Made by a program: the position numbers and the translations under genes. This document shows positions 42,879 through 52,188 of a stretch of DNA of 64,000 bases, one piece after another. The notes beneath the pieces were generated by a model. It had not been told where the DNA came from. It searched no databases and was given only the letters and a program-made list of their open reading frames with translations. This DNA comes from JAABRB01 sp963735025 (GTDB lineage Bacteria > Pseudomonadota > Gammaproteobacteria > Burkholderiales > SG8-39), in NCBI GenBank assembly GCA_963735025.1, contig CAVTJG010000009.1:1488001-1552000 (forward strand), written 5' to 3'. Numbering within the stretch: the stretch's first letter is position 1; every line of letters begins with the position of its first letter.

Positions 42879-44048
42879 ATGGCCGCGCACGTCCTGACGC
42901 CGTTCGAGCTGCACGTTCCGGACGAGGCGTTGCAGGACTTGCGCGCGCGCCTCGCGCGCGTGCGTTTTCCGGACGAGCCGCCTGCTGCGCCGTGGACGAC
43001 CGGCAGCAGCGTCGTGTACCTGAAGGAGCTGGTCGACTACTGGCGCGACCGCTTCGACTGGCGCGCACAGGAAGCGCGGCTCAACGCCTTCCGGCAATAC
43101 ACGGTCCCCATCGCAGGCATCGATCTGCACTTCATCTGCGAGGAGGGAAAGGGACCCGATCCCATGCCGCTCCTGATCTCGCACGGCTGGCCGGGGTCGG
43201 TCGTCGAGTTCTTCGATTTGATTCCCATGCTCACGGATCCAGGCCGGTTCGGCGGCGATCCGCGCGATGCGTTTACGGTCATCGCACCGTCGTTGCCCGG
43301 CTACACGCTGTCGTTCCGGCCTGGCCAGGAGCGCTTCGGTGTCGAGCGGATCGCCGAGGTCTACTCCCACTTGATGGTCGACGTGCTGGGCTACGAGCGC
43401 TACGGCGTGCAGGGCGGCGATTGGGGCGCGTTCGTCGCCTCGCGGCTCGGTTACCAGTTCGCGCAGCAGGTGACCGGTATTCATCTCAATCTGCTGGCCG
43501 TGCGGCGCGACCAGCAGTTGCTGGAGAATCCGACGGAAGCCGAGCGTCGCTATCTGGTTGAGCTCAAGCATTGGCTCAAGGAGGAGACGGGCTATCAGTG
43601 GATCCAGGGCACGCGGCCGACGACGCTCGCGTTCGCGCTGACCGATTCGCCCGCGGGGCTCGCAGCGTGGATCGTCGAGAAATTTCACGCCTGGACCGAT
43701 TGCGGTGGCGTTCCCGAGAACGCCATCGACCGGGACGCGATGCTCGCCGACATCACGCTTTACTGGTTCACGGGCGCGATCGGCTCTTCGTTCTGGCCGT
43801 ATTACGCCCGGATGCATGGCCCCTGGCCCATCCCGCACGGCGCGACGGTGGATGTGCCGACAGGCTATGCGGAGTTTCCACGAGAGATCCTCCGCCCGCC
43901 GCGCTCGCTTGCCGAGCGCACGTACACCGACATCCGGCGCTGGAGCGTGATGCCACGAGGGGGCCACTTCGCCGCGCTCGAGCAACCGCAAGCGCTGGCG
44001 ACGGAAATCCGGGAGTTCTTTCGACCGCTGCGCGAGCGCGTAGCGTAG
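42879..44048 (+). CDS. Epoxide hydrolase (EHN-type alpha/beta hydrolase)
   Basis: A 389-aa epoxide hydrolase. The EHN domain occupies the N-terminus (FELHVPDEALQDLRARLARVRFPDE, LVDYWRDRFDWRAQEARLNAF). The alpha/beta hydrolase core has the oxyanion HGWPGS motif, the nucleophile Asp in YGVQGGDWGAFV and the catalytic His in MPRGGHFAALEQP. It would open an epoxide to a diol. The ATG at 42879 is 11 bp after the molybdopterin subunit stop, so the two are probably co-transcribed. Confidence 0.92.
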   Translation: MAAHVLTPFELHVPDEALQDLRARLARVRFPDEPPAAPWTTGSSVVYLKELVDYWRDRFDWRAQEARLNAFRQYTVPIAGIDLHFICEEGKGPDPMPLLISHGWPGSVVEFFDLIPMLTDPGRFGGDPRDAFTVIAPSLPGYTLSFRPGQERFGVERIAEVYSHLMVDVLGYERYGVQGGDWGAFVASRLGYQFAQQVTGIHLNLLAVRRDQQLLENPTEAERRYLVELKHWLKEETGYQWIQGTRPTTLAFALTDSPAGLAAWIVEKFHAWTDCGGVPENAIDRDAMLADITLYWFTGAIGSSFWPYYARMHGPWPIPHGATVDVPTGYAEFPREILRPPRSLAERTYTDIRRWSVMPRGGHFAALEQPQALATEIREFFRPLRERVA

Positions 44049-44062
44049 GCTCGGAGCCGGGG

Positions 44063-44794
44063 CTAAACCCCGAGGTAGTACTGCTTGATCATGTCGTTGT
44101 CACGCAGATCGGCGGCACTCTTGCCCTCGAACTCGATCTGCCCGTGCACGATGATGTAGCCGCGATCGGCGATCTTGATGGCCTGGTTGAAGTTCTGCTC
44201 GGCCATCAGCACGGTGAGATTGCGCTGATCCTTGAGCTCCTTGATCTTGGCGATCATGCGGCTGACCAGGATGGGCGCGAGGCCGACCGAGGGCTCGTCG
44301 ACCAGCAGGATGGTGGGATCGGACATGAGCGCGCGCGCGACCGCGACCATCTGCTGCTCGCCGCCGCTCATGTTGCCCGCGAGCTGGTTGCGTCGTTCCC
44401 GGAGCGGCGGGAACGCCTCGAACACGAAGGCGAGGTTGTTGTCGATCTTCGATCGTGCGTCCGGCCGGAAGGCGCCTAGCAGCAGGTTCTCCTCCACCGT
44501 CAGCTTCGGAAACAGGCGCCGGCCTTCGGGCACCAGCGCGATCCCGAGGTCGACGATTTCCTGGGGCGACTTCCCCACGAGATTGATGCGCTCGCCGTCG
44601 CGCTCGAAGTAGATTTCGCCGCTCGTCGGCTGCACGATGCCCGTGATGCACTTGATGAGCGTGCTCTTTCCGTTGCCGTTGGAGCCGAGCAGTACAACGG
44701 TCTCGCCCGGGTCGACAACGATCGACACGCCGTGGAGCACGCGCACCGAACCGTATCCGGCCTCGACCTGGTTCGCGACAAGCCTATTCGCCAA
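44063..44794 (-). CDS. livF: Liv-type ABC transporter ATPase (LivF family), second system
   Basis: A 243-aa LivF-type ATPase. Walker A is LLGSNGNGKSTLIKC, the signature MSGGEQQMVAVARALM, Walker B ILLVDEPSVGLAPI and the H-loop LMAEQNFNQA. A TTG at 44794 is the likely start and overlaps the livG stop by 11 bp. It is the last gene of the livK-H-M-G-F operon transcribed from about 48750. It converges with the epoxide hydrolase gene, 14 bp apart. Confidence 0.92.
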   Translation of the reverse strand: MANRLVANQVEAGYGSVRVLHGVSIVVDPGETVVLLGSNGNGKSTLIKCITGIVQPTSGEIYFERDGERINLVGKSPQEIVDLGIALVPEGRRLFPKLTVEENLLLGAFRPDARSKIDNNLAFVFEAFPPLRERRNQLAGNMSGGEQQMVAVARALMSDPTILLVDEPSVGLAPILVSRMIAKIKELKDQRNLTVLMAEQNFNQAIKIADRGYIIVHGQIEFEGKSAADLRDNDMIKQYYLGV

Positions 44795-45509
44795 GGTAGG
44801 CCCTCTCCACGTCGGGATTGTGGACGATCTCCTTCGGCGTGCCCTCGGCGATCTTCTGGCCCGCGTCCAGCACCACCACGCGCTCGGAGAAGCCCATCAC
44901 CGCGCGCATGATGTGCTCGATCATGATCACGGCCACACCGCGCCCGTTCAGGGCCAGCAGGATCTCGAGAATCTCGTCGACCTCGGCGCTGGAGAGACCC
45001 GCCATCGCTTCGTCCGAGACCAGCAGCTTGGGCTTCGCGGCCAGCGCCTTGGCGAGCTCCAGCTTGCGCATGTCCACCTGCGTGAGCCCTGCAGAATTGT
45101 GGTTGGCGCGATCTTTGAGGCCGATGAGCTCCAGCACTTCCATGGCCTCGTCCATGATGCGCCGGCGGGACGTGCGGGCGTGCGCAGCATATTCGAGCGG
45201 TACGCGCAGGTTCTCGAGCACCGTCATGCTACGGAACGGTTTGGGAATCTGGAAGCTGCGCGCGATGCCGAGGTTGGCGCGCTGGTGAGGCGCCATGCGG
45301 GTGATGTCACGGCCCTCGAAGGTGATGGTCCCTTCGTCGTTGAAGAGCGCCCCCGAGATGCAGTTGATCATGGTGGTCTTGCCCGAACCGTTCGGCCCGA
45401 TCAACCCGAGGCGCTCGCCGGCGGCGACATGCAGCTCGACGTTGCGCAACGCCGTGAAGCCGCCGAAATGCTTCGAAAGGTTGTCCACCTGCAGCACCAC
45501 CTGGCTCAT
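44784..45509 (-). CDS. livG: Liv-type ABC transporter ATPase (LivG family), second system
   Basis: A 241-aa ATPase. Walker A is LIGPNGSGKTTMINCISG and Walker B KLLVSDEAMAGLSS; the D after the Walker B strand is followed by E as normal. LivG traits are ARSFQIPKPFRSMTVLENLRV and the H-loop MIEHIMRA. The signature region is LTQVDMRKLELAKALA instead of LSGGQ. The ATG at 45509 overlaps the livM stop by 4 bp; the open frame extends further upstream but that is inside livM. Confidence 0.92.
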   Translation of the reverse strand: MSQVVLQVDNLSKHFGGFTALRNVELHVAAGERLGLIGPNGSGKTTMINCISGALFNDEGTITFEGRDITRMAPHQRANLGIARSFQIPKPFRSMTVLENLRVPLEYAAHARTSRRRIMDEAMEVLELIGLKDRANHNSAGLTQVDMRKLELAKALAAKPKLLVSDEAMAGLSSAEVDEILEILLALNGRGVAVIMIEHIMRAVMGFSERVVVLDAGQKIAEGTPKEIVHNPDVERAYLGE

Positions 45510-46450
45510 GACTTGCGCCTCGCCCGGTATTTCTGCCACAGCCCGACGATGCCCTGTGGCGCGAGCGTGATGAACAGCACCAGCATGATCCCGACGAGGA
45601 GCACGTTCAGCTCGGACGAGACGTTGACCGTGATGATCTCCTGGGTGGTCCCCACCAGTAGCGCGCCGATCACGGGGCCGATCCAGTGCGCCGTGCCGCC
45701 GATCATCGGCATGGCGATGGCGTTGACGGCGATGAAGAGATTGAACGCCGAGACCGGGTCGACGAAGGTGACGAAGAACGGGTAGGGTGCTCCCGCCACG
45801 CCCATCAGAGCGCCCATGAGAGTGGTCGAGATCAGCTTGAGGCGCAGCGTCGGCACGCCCGCGCATTCGGCCGCGACCTCATCGTCTCGGATTGCCGCCA
45901 GGCCGCGCCCGAGACGCGAGGAGTTGAGCCGCCTGGAGATCGCCACCGCCGCGAGCGTCAGGATGAGCATCACGACGAAGGAGAGCTGGGCGTAGCTCTT
46001 GAACCAGAGGAAAGTCTCCGGGGTGAGGATGTAAGCACCGCGCGCCCCTCCCACATAGGCCCAGTTGTTGATGAGCGTCTCGAACACGATCGCCATGGCC
46101 AGCGTGGCGATGGCGAAGTACACGCCCTTGAGGCGCAGGGTGAGGTAACCCACGCCCAGGCCAATGAGGCCGCACACGATCGCCGAAGCCGCGATCAGCA
46201 GCGGCAGCGGCAAGCCCAGCGACTTGTTGAGCGCGATGGACGTATACGCGCCCACCGCAAAGAAGGCGGCACTGCCGAAATTCACGTAGCCCGTGAATCC
46301 GCCGAGGATGTTCCATGCCACCGCCATGATCGTGGCCTGGAGGATCACGTACAGGGCGGTGAAGTAGTAATCATTGCTCGCGAACTGCGTGAAGGCCAGG
46401 CCGCCGATGAATATGGCGACGACGACGACCCAGAAGGCGCTTATTTTCAT
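45506..46450 (-). CDS. livM: Liv-type ABC transporter permease (LivM family), second system
   Basis: A 314-aa permease with about eight or more hydrophobic segments. Family motifs are WNILGGFTGYVNFGSAAFFAVGAYTSI, the loop RGLAAIRDDEVAAECAGV and MPMIGGTAHWIGPVIGALLVG. It ends ITLAPQGIVGLWQKYRARRKS. It begins 3 bp after the livH stop and overlaps livG by 4 bp. Confidence 0.93.
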   Translation of the reverse strand: MKISAFWVVVVAIFIGGLAFTQFASNDYYFTALYVILQATIMAVAWNILGGFTGYVNFGSAAFFAVGAYTSIALNKSLGLPLPLLIAASAIVCGLIGLGVGYLTLRLKGVYFAIATLAMAIVFETLINNWAYVGGARGAYILTPETFLWFKSYAQLSFVVMLILTLAAVAISRRLNSSRLGRGLAAIRDDEVAAECAGVPTLRLKLISTTLMGALMGVAGAPYPFFVTFVDPVSAFNLFIAVNAIAMPMIGGTAHWIGPVIGALLVGTTQEIITVNVSSELNVLLVGIMLVLFITLAPQGIVGLWQKYRARRKS

Positions 46451-46453
46451 TCT

Positions 46454-47323
46454 CTAGCGGCCGAAAAGTCCGGACGGCCGGAAGGCGAGCGTCGCGAGCA
46501 GGAGGCCGAATGCCACTGCCGGCGCCCATGAAGGTCCACCGAACGTGGTTACGAGGGACTCCACGACGCCAAGGATCAGCGCGGCGATGAACATTCCCGA
46601 GATGCTCCCCATGCCACCGAGCACCACGATGGCAAACGCCCGGCCGATGTAGAGCCGGCCGAGCGAGGGTTCCACGGGGCCGATGATGATGAGCAGGGAA
46701 CCGGCGATCGCGGCGGTGGCGATGCCCAGTCCGAAGGCCCACTGCTTGACGGTGATCGGGTTGGCGCCCATCAACTGCAGCGCGAGGCGGTCCTGGGCGA
46801 CGGCCTGGATCGCGCGGCCCATGAACGTGCGCGAGAGATACGTGTAGATTCCCGCCGTGAGCGCGACGGACACCGCGAACGGTATCAGCATGCGCAGCGG
46901 AAAATCGACGAAGCCGATGCTCAACGTCCCGCCGGTGTAGCGACCCGAGACGAGCCGGTAGTCGACGCCGTAGACCAGGATCAGCACGACTTCGATGATG
47001 AACATCATGCCGAAGAAGAACGCGAGGCCGGAGAGCGATTCCTGTCCGGTACGCTCGAACGCCAAATAGTAGATGCGGTAGATCCCGGCCCCCACCAGGA
47101 AGAAGATCGGGGCGGCCAGCACCCCGACCAGGACCGGGTCGATCCCGAACCGGGAATTGAAAAAGTAGGTGGTGTAGGCGCCGACGATGATGAACGCCGG
47201 GTGGGCGATGTTGACGATGTCGAGCTGGCCGAAAATGATGGCCAGCCCGATCGCCACCGCGGCGTAGAAGCCGCCGAGTAGGATCCCCGCGACGACGGCG
47301 TTTGCTAGTAGATCTGCGGACAC
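46454..47323 (-). CDS. livH: Liv-type ABC transporter permease (LivH family), second system
   Basis: A 289-aa permease starting at the GTG at 47323. The N-terminal AGILLGGFYAAVAIGLAIIFGQLDIVNIAHPAFIIVGAY pattern and the loop GRAIQAVAQDRLALQLMGANP are typical of LivH. FAIVVLGGMGSISGMFIAALILG follows. It lies 31 bp downstream of the binding-protein gene. Confidence 0.93.
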   Translation of the reverse strand: MSADLLANAVVAGILLGGFYAAVAIGLAIIFGQLDIVNIAHPAFIIVGAYTTYFFNSRFGIDPVLVGVLAAPIFFLVGAGIYRIYYLAFERTGQESLSGLAFFFGMMFIIEVVLILVYGVDYRLVSGRYTGGTLSIGFVDFPLRMLIPFAVSVALTAGIYTYLSRTFMGRAIQAVAQDRLALQLMGANPITVKQWAFGLGIATAAIAGSLLIIIGPVEPSLGRLYIGRAFAIVVLGGMGSISGMFIAALILGVVESLVTTFGGPSWAPAVAFGLLLATLAFRPSGLFGR

Positions 47324-47354
47324 GACCGTCGTGCGGGTTCGCTACGGAATCAGG

Positions 47355-48620
47355 CTACTTCTTGTACGGGTAGACGATGTCTCCCGACTTCCATTCTTTC
47401 GGATACAGCACGATGCGCTTGCCCGGGCCCGCGAATTGCTCGAGGTTGTTCGGCTGCACGTCGCGGAATTGGACCTGCAGCACACGCGATTTGGCCCATT
47501 CGCCGTTCTTGCCGAATTTCACGTCCCCGACCACCGTCTTGAAGGTGTGGTCGTGCATGTACTTGGCGAGCTTCCCCTGGTCCAGGCTCTTGGTTGCTTC
47601 GACGGATTGCCCGAGGACTTCGAGGTAGGCGTAGGCGTACGGCGGCAGATAGTGGCCGTACGGATCGACGCCCTTGCCCTTCGCCGCCTCCTGGTACTTG
47701 GCGAGGAACTCCTTGACGCCCGGGAAGTTGAGCGTCGGCTCCGGCACCCAGAAGTCGTAGTTCACGATCCCGTTCAGCATTGGCCCCAGGTTCTTCTGGA
47801 TGGATGCGAACTGCAGGCCGACCATGCCGCCACCGAACATCTTCGTCTTCAGGCCGACTTCGTTGGCCGCTTTCGTGATGCCGATCGAACCCGGCGGATA
47901 CGAAGCGACGAACACGAGGTCGGGATTGGTCGCCTGGATCGCCCGCACGATCGGGGTGTGGTCGGTGGTCGACGGCGGATAGGTCTTGTCATAGACGATC
48001 GTGAGGCCCGCACGCAGCGCATTCTTGCGCGCGCCAGCTGCCGCGTTGAGCGCGAACTCGGCGTCGGCCGCGATGATCGCGACGGTCTTGGGCTTCGGAT
48101 TCTGCTCCATGGCGAGCTCGAAGAAGCCCCTCGTCCAGTCGAGCTTCGGCTCAGGACCCGCCGGCATGATCTGAAAATAGCGGTCGTAGTTGAACTCGTC
48201 GTTCACCGCCAGTCCAAACAACGACGGGAACACCAGCTTCTTGCGCATGATGATCGGCATCGCCGGCGCGATTTCATTGGTGCCGTAACTCGACACCACG
48301 AGATCCACCTTGTCGACGTCGAGCAGCTTGGTGTAGATGCCCGGGACCTTGGCAGGTTGCGTCGCGTCGTCGTAGTAGACGAACTCGACCGGCCGGCCGA
48401 GCAGGCCGCCCTTCTTGTTGATGTCGTCCTTCCAGATCTCCATCGCGATCAGCGCGCCCTTGCCGGCGCCGGCCAGGCCGCCTGTCAGGGCCATGCTGAA
48501 TCCGATCTTGATCGGGTCCGCGGCTTTCGCCGCAGGTGCCACCAGCGTAGCGGACACCGCGAAGAGCGCGAGCGCACCCGCCGTCAGCCACGCACGGATA
48601 AACGAACGAAATTTGTCCAT
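47355..48620 (-). CDS. Liv/HAAT-type substrate-binding protein, second system
   Basis: A 421-aa periplasmic binding protein. The signal peptide extends to about residue 34 (LTAGALALFAVSATLVAPAAKAAD), then IKIGFSMALTGGLAGAGKGALIAMEIW. The mature sequence resembles Peripla_BP_6 proteins that bind aromatic or organic acids, and it differs strongly from the hut-linked protein at 22062. The ATG at 48620 is preferred over 48632 because GGAGGA lies just before it. The ligand is not known; nearby genes suggest an aromatic or CoA-activated acid. Confidence 0.92.
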   Translation of the reverse strand: MDKFRSFIRAWLTAGALALFAVSATLVAPAAKAADPIKIGFSMALTGGLAGAGKGALIAMEIWKDDINKKGGLLGRPVEFVYYDDATQPAKVPGIYTKLLDVDKVDLVVSSYGTNEIAPAMPIIMRKKLVFPSLFGLAVNDEFNYDRYFQIMPAGPEPKLDWTRGFFELAMEQNPKPKTVAIIAADAEFALNAAAGARKNALRAGLTIVYDKTYPPSTTDHTPIVRAIQATNPDLVFVASYPPGSIGITKAANEVGLKTKMFGGGMVGLQFASIQKNLGPMLNGIVNYDFWVPEPTLNFPGVKEFLAKYQEAAKGKGVDPYGHYLPPYAYAYLEVLGQSVEATKSLDQGKLAKYMHDHTFKTVVGDVKFGKNGEWAKSRVLQVQFRDVQPNNLEQFAGPGKRIVLYPKEWKSGDIVYPYKK

Positions 48621-49002
48621 ATCCTCCTCCATCCTTTGGTTGCATCCCGCGTGCGTTCCCGGGGATGCGGCTCCTGGGTTCCCTCCCCCGTTTCGATCCC
48701 ACTAGCGGTCCGGGACCATCCGGTCCGGAAAATCCGGCCGATCCGGGGGTGCAGAACAGGAGTGTATTGGTAAACGCGCGAGATGTAAAACCTCGCAAAA
48801 AGGGCACGCCGAGCAATGGAATCACACTCGATGGGATGGGTGAACATGTTCGAAATCCGCGCGGTGCGCGCCGTACTCCGCCAATTTCCCCCGCCCGCGC
48901 CACACGGTGCGGGCACCAAACGTCGCATGTGCGCACTCCAGTTGCGCTTCGCCCCGGTTTGCATCACCCTTCGGTTCGTCTGCTTACCTCGCGAGGCGGA
49001 AA
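48621..49002. promoter_or_regulatory. Intergenic region with livKHMGF promoter and TCCGG repeats
   Basis: This 382-bp gap between divergent genes contains no credible coding sequence. On the minus strand, TTTACA (forward 48784-48789) and TACACT (forward 48761-48766) are 17 bp apart, a fair sigma70 promoter that would give a leader of about 130 nt. Within that leader, at about 48708-48748, TCCGG occurs five times (GGTCCGGGACC, ATCCGGTCCGG, ATCCGG, ATCCGG), forming short inverted repeats that could be a regulatory site or RNA structure. A GAGGCGG box at the right end serves the GGDEF gene. Confidence 0.5.
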
Positions 49003-49845
49003 GTGCTGGACGTGATCGCCACCGGGCTGGTTGCGGTCGGGGCTGTGCTGCTGGTCGTCGCGCTCGTCACGGCGGTACGTCTGGTTGCCGAGCTTCCGGG
49101 CGGAACCGTCAGGCGTCAGTGGCAGGTGCTCGCGACCCTGATTTTGGTTTTTGTCGCGGCCTATGTGGCGTACCTTTTGGTCGAGAGGGCGGACCGGGAA
49201 TCCTTCGCCGAACTGCTCGTTCCGGCCGGCTACTTTCTTGGCGGCTACTTCGTCGTGCTCGTGACGACTGTGTCGCTGCAGACCGCGCGCGACGTGCGGC
49301 GCGTGGCGGTGCTCGAGGAGCAAAGCATCACCGATCCCCTGATGGGCATCTACAACCGGAGGCATCTCGATCGCCGACTCGAAGAGGAAGTGGGCAAGGC
49401 GCGCCGTTACGGGCTGCCGCTCTGCGTCCTGCTCCTGGATCTGGACCACTTCAAGCGGATCAACGACGAGCACGGTCATGCGGTCGGGGACCGCGTGCTG
49501 AGCACGCTCGGCGCCCTCATGCTGGATGCCGTCCGCAAGTCCGATATCGTCACGCGCTATGGCGGCGAGGAGATCCTGGTGCTCGCGCCGCACACGTCGC
49601 TGGAGGAAGGTTGCCTGCTCGCCGAGCGGTTGCGAACCGGCGTCGAGTCCGCGCCCCTCGCGCCGGGGAGCGAGACGAGAGACGGCCGGCCTTTGCACGT
49701 CAGGGTGAGCGTCGGCGTCGCGGCCCTGGGCCCGGACGTACAAGACGGCCCAGCGCTGCTCAAGGCCGCGGACGAAGCCCTCTACCGCGCCAAGCGCGAA
49801 GGACGCAACCGGGTCATCGCGGCAACCGAGAGCGTGCCTGCCTGA
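49003..49845 (+). CDS. Membrane GGDEF diguanylate cyclase
   Basis: A 280-aa protein with two N-terminal transmembrane helices (about 5-25 and 38-58, possibly a third near 73-90) and a cytoplasmic GGDEF domain. The active-site signature is GGEEI (RYGGEEILVL), an accepted active variant, with DPLMGIYNRR, LDLDHFKRINDEHGH and the RxxD inhibitory site RKSD. The GTG at 49003 is chosen over the longer open frame because GAGGCGG precedes it and the membrane segment starts there. It is divergent from livKHMGF and 25 bp upstream of the crotonase gene. Confidence 0.88.
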   Translation: MLDVIATGLVAVGAVLLVVALVTAVRLVAELPGGTVRRQWQVLATLILVFVAAYVAYLLVERADRESFAELLVPAGYFLGGYFVVLVTTVSLQTARDVRRVAVLEEQSITDPLMGIYNRRHLDRRLEEEVGKARRYGLPLCVLLLDLDHFKRINDEHGHAVGDRVLSTLGALMLDAVRKSDIVTRYGGEEILVLAPHTSLEEGCLLAERLRTGVESAPLAPGSETRDGRPLHVRVSVGVAALGPDVQDGPALLKAADEALYRAKREGRNRVIAATESVPA

Positions 49846-49870
49846 GCCCTCCGAGCTGACCGAGTCGATC

Positions 49871-50683
49871 ATGTCCTATACGACCATCCGCTACGAGATC
49901 GCCGACCACGTTGCGCGGCTGACGCTCGACCGGCCGGCGCGTCTGAACGCGATGAACCGGACGATGCTTGACGAGATCAACCGCGCTTGCGATGCGGCCG
50001 AAAGCGATTCCGCCGTGCGGGTCATGGTGGTGACCGGCGCGGGCACGGCATTCTCATCCGGCTTCGACCTCAAGGAGCAGATGGAGGCGCAACCGTCGGG
50101 CGAGGGCGCGTGGCGCAAGATCCTGGACGACGATTTCGGCGCGACGATGCGCTTCTGGTCCCTCTCCAAACCGACGATCGCCGCCGTGCACGGCCCGTGC
50201 CTGGCCGGTGCGTGCGAGCTCGCGCTCGCGTGCGACCTGACGATCGCGGCCGAAGATGCCGTCTTCGGCGAGCCGGAGCTCAAGTTCGGCGCCGGGATCG
50301 TGACGATGATTCTGCCCTGGGTGACCGGGCCGAAGCAGGCGAAAGAGATCATTTTCAATGGGCTGGATGACGTCTCCGCGCAGGAGGCGCTGCGCCTGGG
50401 CCTGGTCAATCGCGTCGTCCCGCGAGGCAAGGATGTCGAGACCGCGCTCGCGATGGCGCGCCGCATCGCGGTGGTCGATCCGGAACTCGTGCGCGAGACG
50501 AAGCGGGCCATCAACAGCGCCTACGAATTCATGGGGATGGGGAAGGCGCTCGCCGCCGCGCTCGACATCGATCACGGCATCGAGTCGCGCGGGTCGCCGG
50601 ACAAGCGGCGCTTCATGGAGATCGCGCGCTCCGAAGGACTGCGCGCCGCGATCGCGTGGCGCGATCGGCGCTTCTCCGGGTGA
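49871..50683 (+). CDS. Enoyl-CoA hydratase/isomerase (crotonase) family protein
   Basis: A 270-aa crotonase-fold enzyme acting on an acyl-CoA. The oxyanion-hole segments are AGTAFSSGFDLKEQ and HGPCLAGACELALACDLTIAAEDAVFGEPELKFG. At the second catalytic Glu position of hydratases the sequence is GEPELKFGAG, so hydratase activity is plausible but other crotonase reactions are possible. Its stop overlaps the GTG start of the acyl-CoA ligase gene (GTGA), so substrate activation and beta-oxidation-type processing are probably linked. Confidence 0.92.
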   Translation: MSYTTIRYEIADHVARLTLDRPARLNAMNRTMLDEINRACDAAESDSAVRVMVVTGAGTAFSSGFDLKEQMEAQPSGEGAWRKILDDDFGATMRFWSLSKPTIAAVHGPCLAGACELALACDLTIAAEDAVFGEPELKFGAGIVTMILPWVTGPKQAKEIIFNGLDDVSAQEALRLGLVNRVVPRGKDVETALAMARRIAVVDPELVRETKRAINSAYEFMGMGKALAAALDIDHGIESRGSPDKRRFMEIARSEGLRAAIAWRDRRFSG

Positions 50684-52188
50684 GCGCAACCAGCGTCGCG
50701 ACGCCGATCCTCGAGCGGTGCGCGACGGACGGCGCCGCGCGCGCGCTCCTCGCCAGTGATGTCGCGCTGAGCTACGCGGATTTGAGGGCGCGCACCGAAG
50801 CGCTCGCACGCGCGCTGCGTGCGGCAGGTCTTGCGCCAGACGAACCTGTGCTGGTTCCCGTATCGAATCGACCGCAGGACCTCGTCGCGTTTCTCGGCGT
50901 GTGGTGCGCAGGCGGCGTGGTCGTGCCGGTGCATCGGGCAAGCCCGGGTCCGGTCGTGCAGGAGCATCTGGACGCGACCGGCGCGCGCTTCATCGTGCGG
51001 ACGGGTGGGGCGATTGCCGTCGCCGGTCCCTGGCGCGAGTCCGGCGACCTGCTCGTCGCCGCGCACGGCGCTCCGCCGCTGCGCGACGTGCTGTCCGGCG
51101 CGGCGCTGGTCATCTTCACGTCGGGGACGACGGGCCGGCCGAAGGGGGTCGTGCTCTCGCACCGCGCGCTCGCGGGCAAGCTGGCGGCGATCGACAGCCT
51201 GCTGCATTTCGAGCGCGGCGAATCCACGCTGCTCGTGCTCAACATCACGTTCAGCTTCGGCATCTGGGTCAGCCTGCTCACGCTCGTCACCGGCGGAACG
51301 CTGCGAATTCACGAGAAGTTCACGCCGCGCGCATTTTGCGCGGCGGTCGCGGCCGAGGAGATCGCGCGCGTGGCTGTCGTGCCGACCATGATGCGGGCGC
51401 TCTTCGCAGATGCGCCCACCGAGCTCGCGGCGGCGGGTCGCAGCGGGACGTTCAGGCAGATCCTGATCGGCGGAGAATCGCTGGGCGGCGCCCTGGCCGC
51501 GGAGATCGCCGCGCATTTTCCGCGCGCCGGTCTGGTCGACATCTATGGTCTGACGGAGACCGCGACGTCCGACTTCTTTCTGCTCGCGGAGGATCAGACG
51601 CGGTTCGCCGGGTGTATCGGTCGTCCGTCACCGCATGTCGAATATCGCATAGCCGCCGCCGATGGCGCCGTGGCGGAGAGCGGCGAGGTGGGCGAGCTGC
51701 AGATCCGCACGCCCTTCATCATGAACGGCTATCTCGATGCGCCGGCGCTCACCGCGGCGGCGTTCCAGGGTGGCTGGTTCCGCACCGGCGACATGGCGCG
51801 AGTCCGCGAGGGCGGAGTGGTCGAGCTGGCCGGGCGTGCGAAGGAGCTGATCTCGCGCGGCGGCAACAAGGTCTCGCCGCTTGAGCTGGAGCAGGTCTTC
51901 GCAGCGCATCCGGACGTCGCGGCCGCGATGGCCGCCGGCGCCGCCGACCCGATTCTCGGCGAGCGTATTCACGTGCTGGTGGTCCCGCGTCCCGGCAGGG
52001 TCATGACGGAGGAGAGCCTGCGCGCGCACGCCGCGGCGCGGCTGCCGAAGTTCCGGCAGCCCGACGCATATCACTTCGTGGATGCGCTGCCGCTCGGCCG
52101 CACCGGCAAGGCCGACCGCGGAGCGCTGAAGGCGATGCTCGAGCGCGGCGAACCGCCGGCGCCTATTCGGCCGCGCCCCAGTAGTTGA
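50680..52188 (+). CDS. AMP-binding acyl-CoA ligase
   Basis: A 502-aa ANL enzyme from the GTG at 50680. Motifs are VIFTSGTTGRPKGVVLSH, YGLTETATS, WFRTGDMARV, GRAKELISRGGNKVSPLELEQVF and the catalytic Lys in PLGRTGKADRGAL. It is coupled to the crotonase gene. Its 3' end overlaps the convergent methyltransferase gene by 26 bp. Benzoate- or salicylate-type acids are possible, given the gentisate dioxygenase and thioesterase nearby; this is inference from context. Confidence 0.92.
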   Translation: MSATSVATPILERCATDGAARALLASDVALSYADLRARTEALARALRAAGLAPDEPVLVPVSNRPQDLVAFLGVWCAGGVVVPVHRASPGPVVQEHLDATGARFIVRTGGAIAVAGPWRESGDLLVAAHGAPPLRDVLSGAALVIFTSGTTGRPKGVVLSHRALAGKLAAIDSLLHFERGESTLLVLNITFSFGIWVSLLTLVTGGTLRIHEKFTPRAFCAAVAAEEIARVAVVPTMMRALFADAPTELAAAGRSGTFRQILIGGESLGGALAAEIAAHFPRAGLVDIYGLTETATSDFFLLAEDQTRFAGCIGRPSPHVEYRIAAADGAVAESGEVGELQIRTPFIMNGYLDAPALTAAAFQGGWFRTGDMARVREGGVVELAGRAKELISRGGNKVSPLELEQVFAAHPDVAAAMAAGAADPILGERIHVLVVPRPGRVMTEESLRAHAAARLPKFRQPDAYHFVDALPLGRTGKADRGALKAMLERGEPPAPIRPRPSS

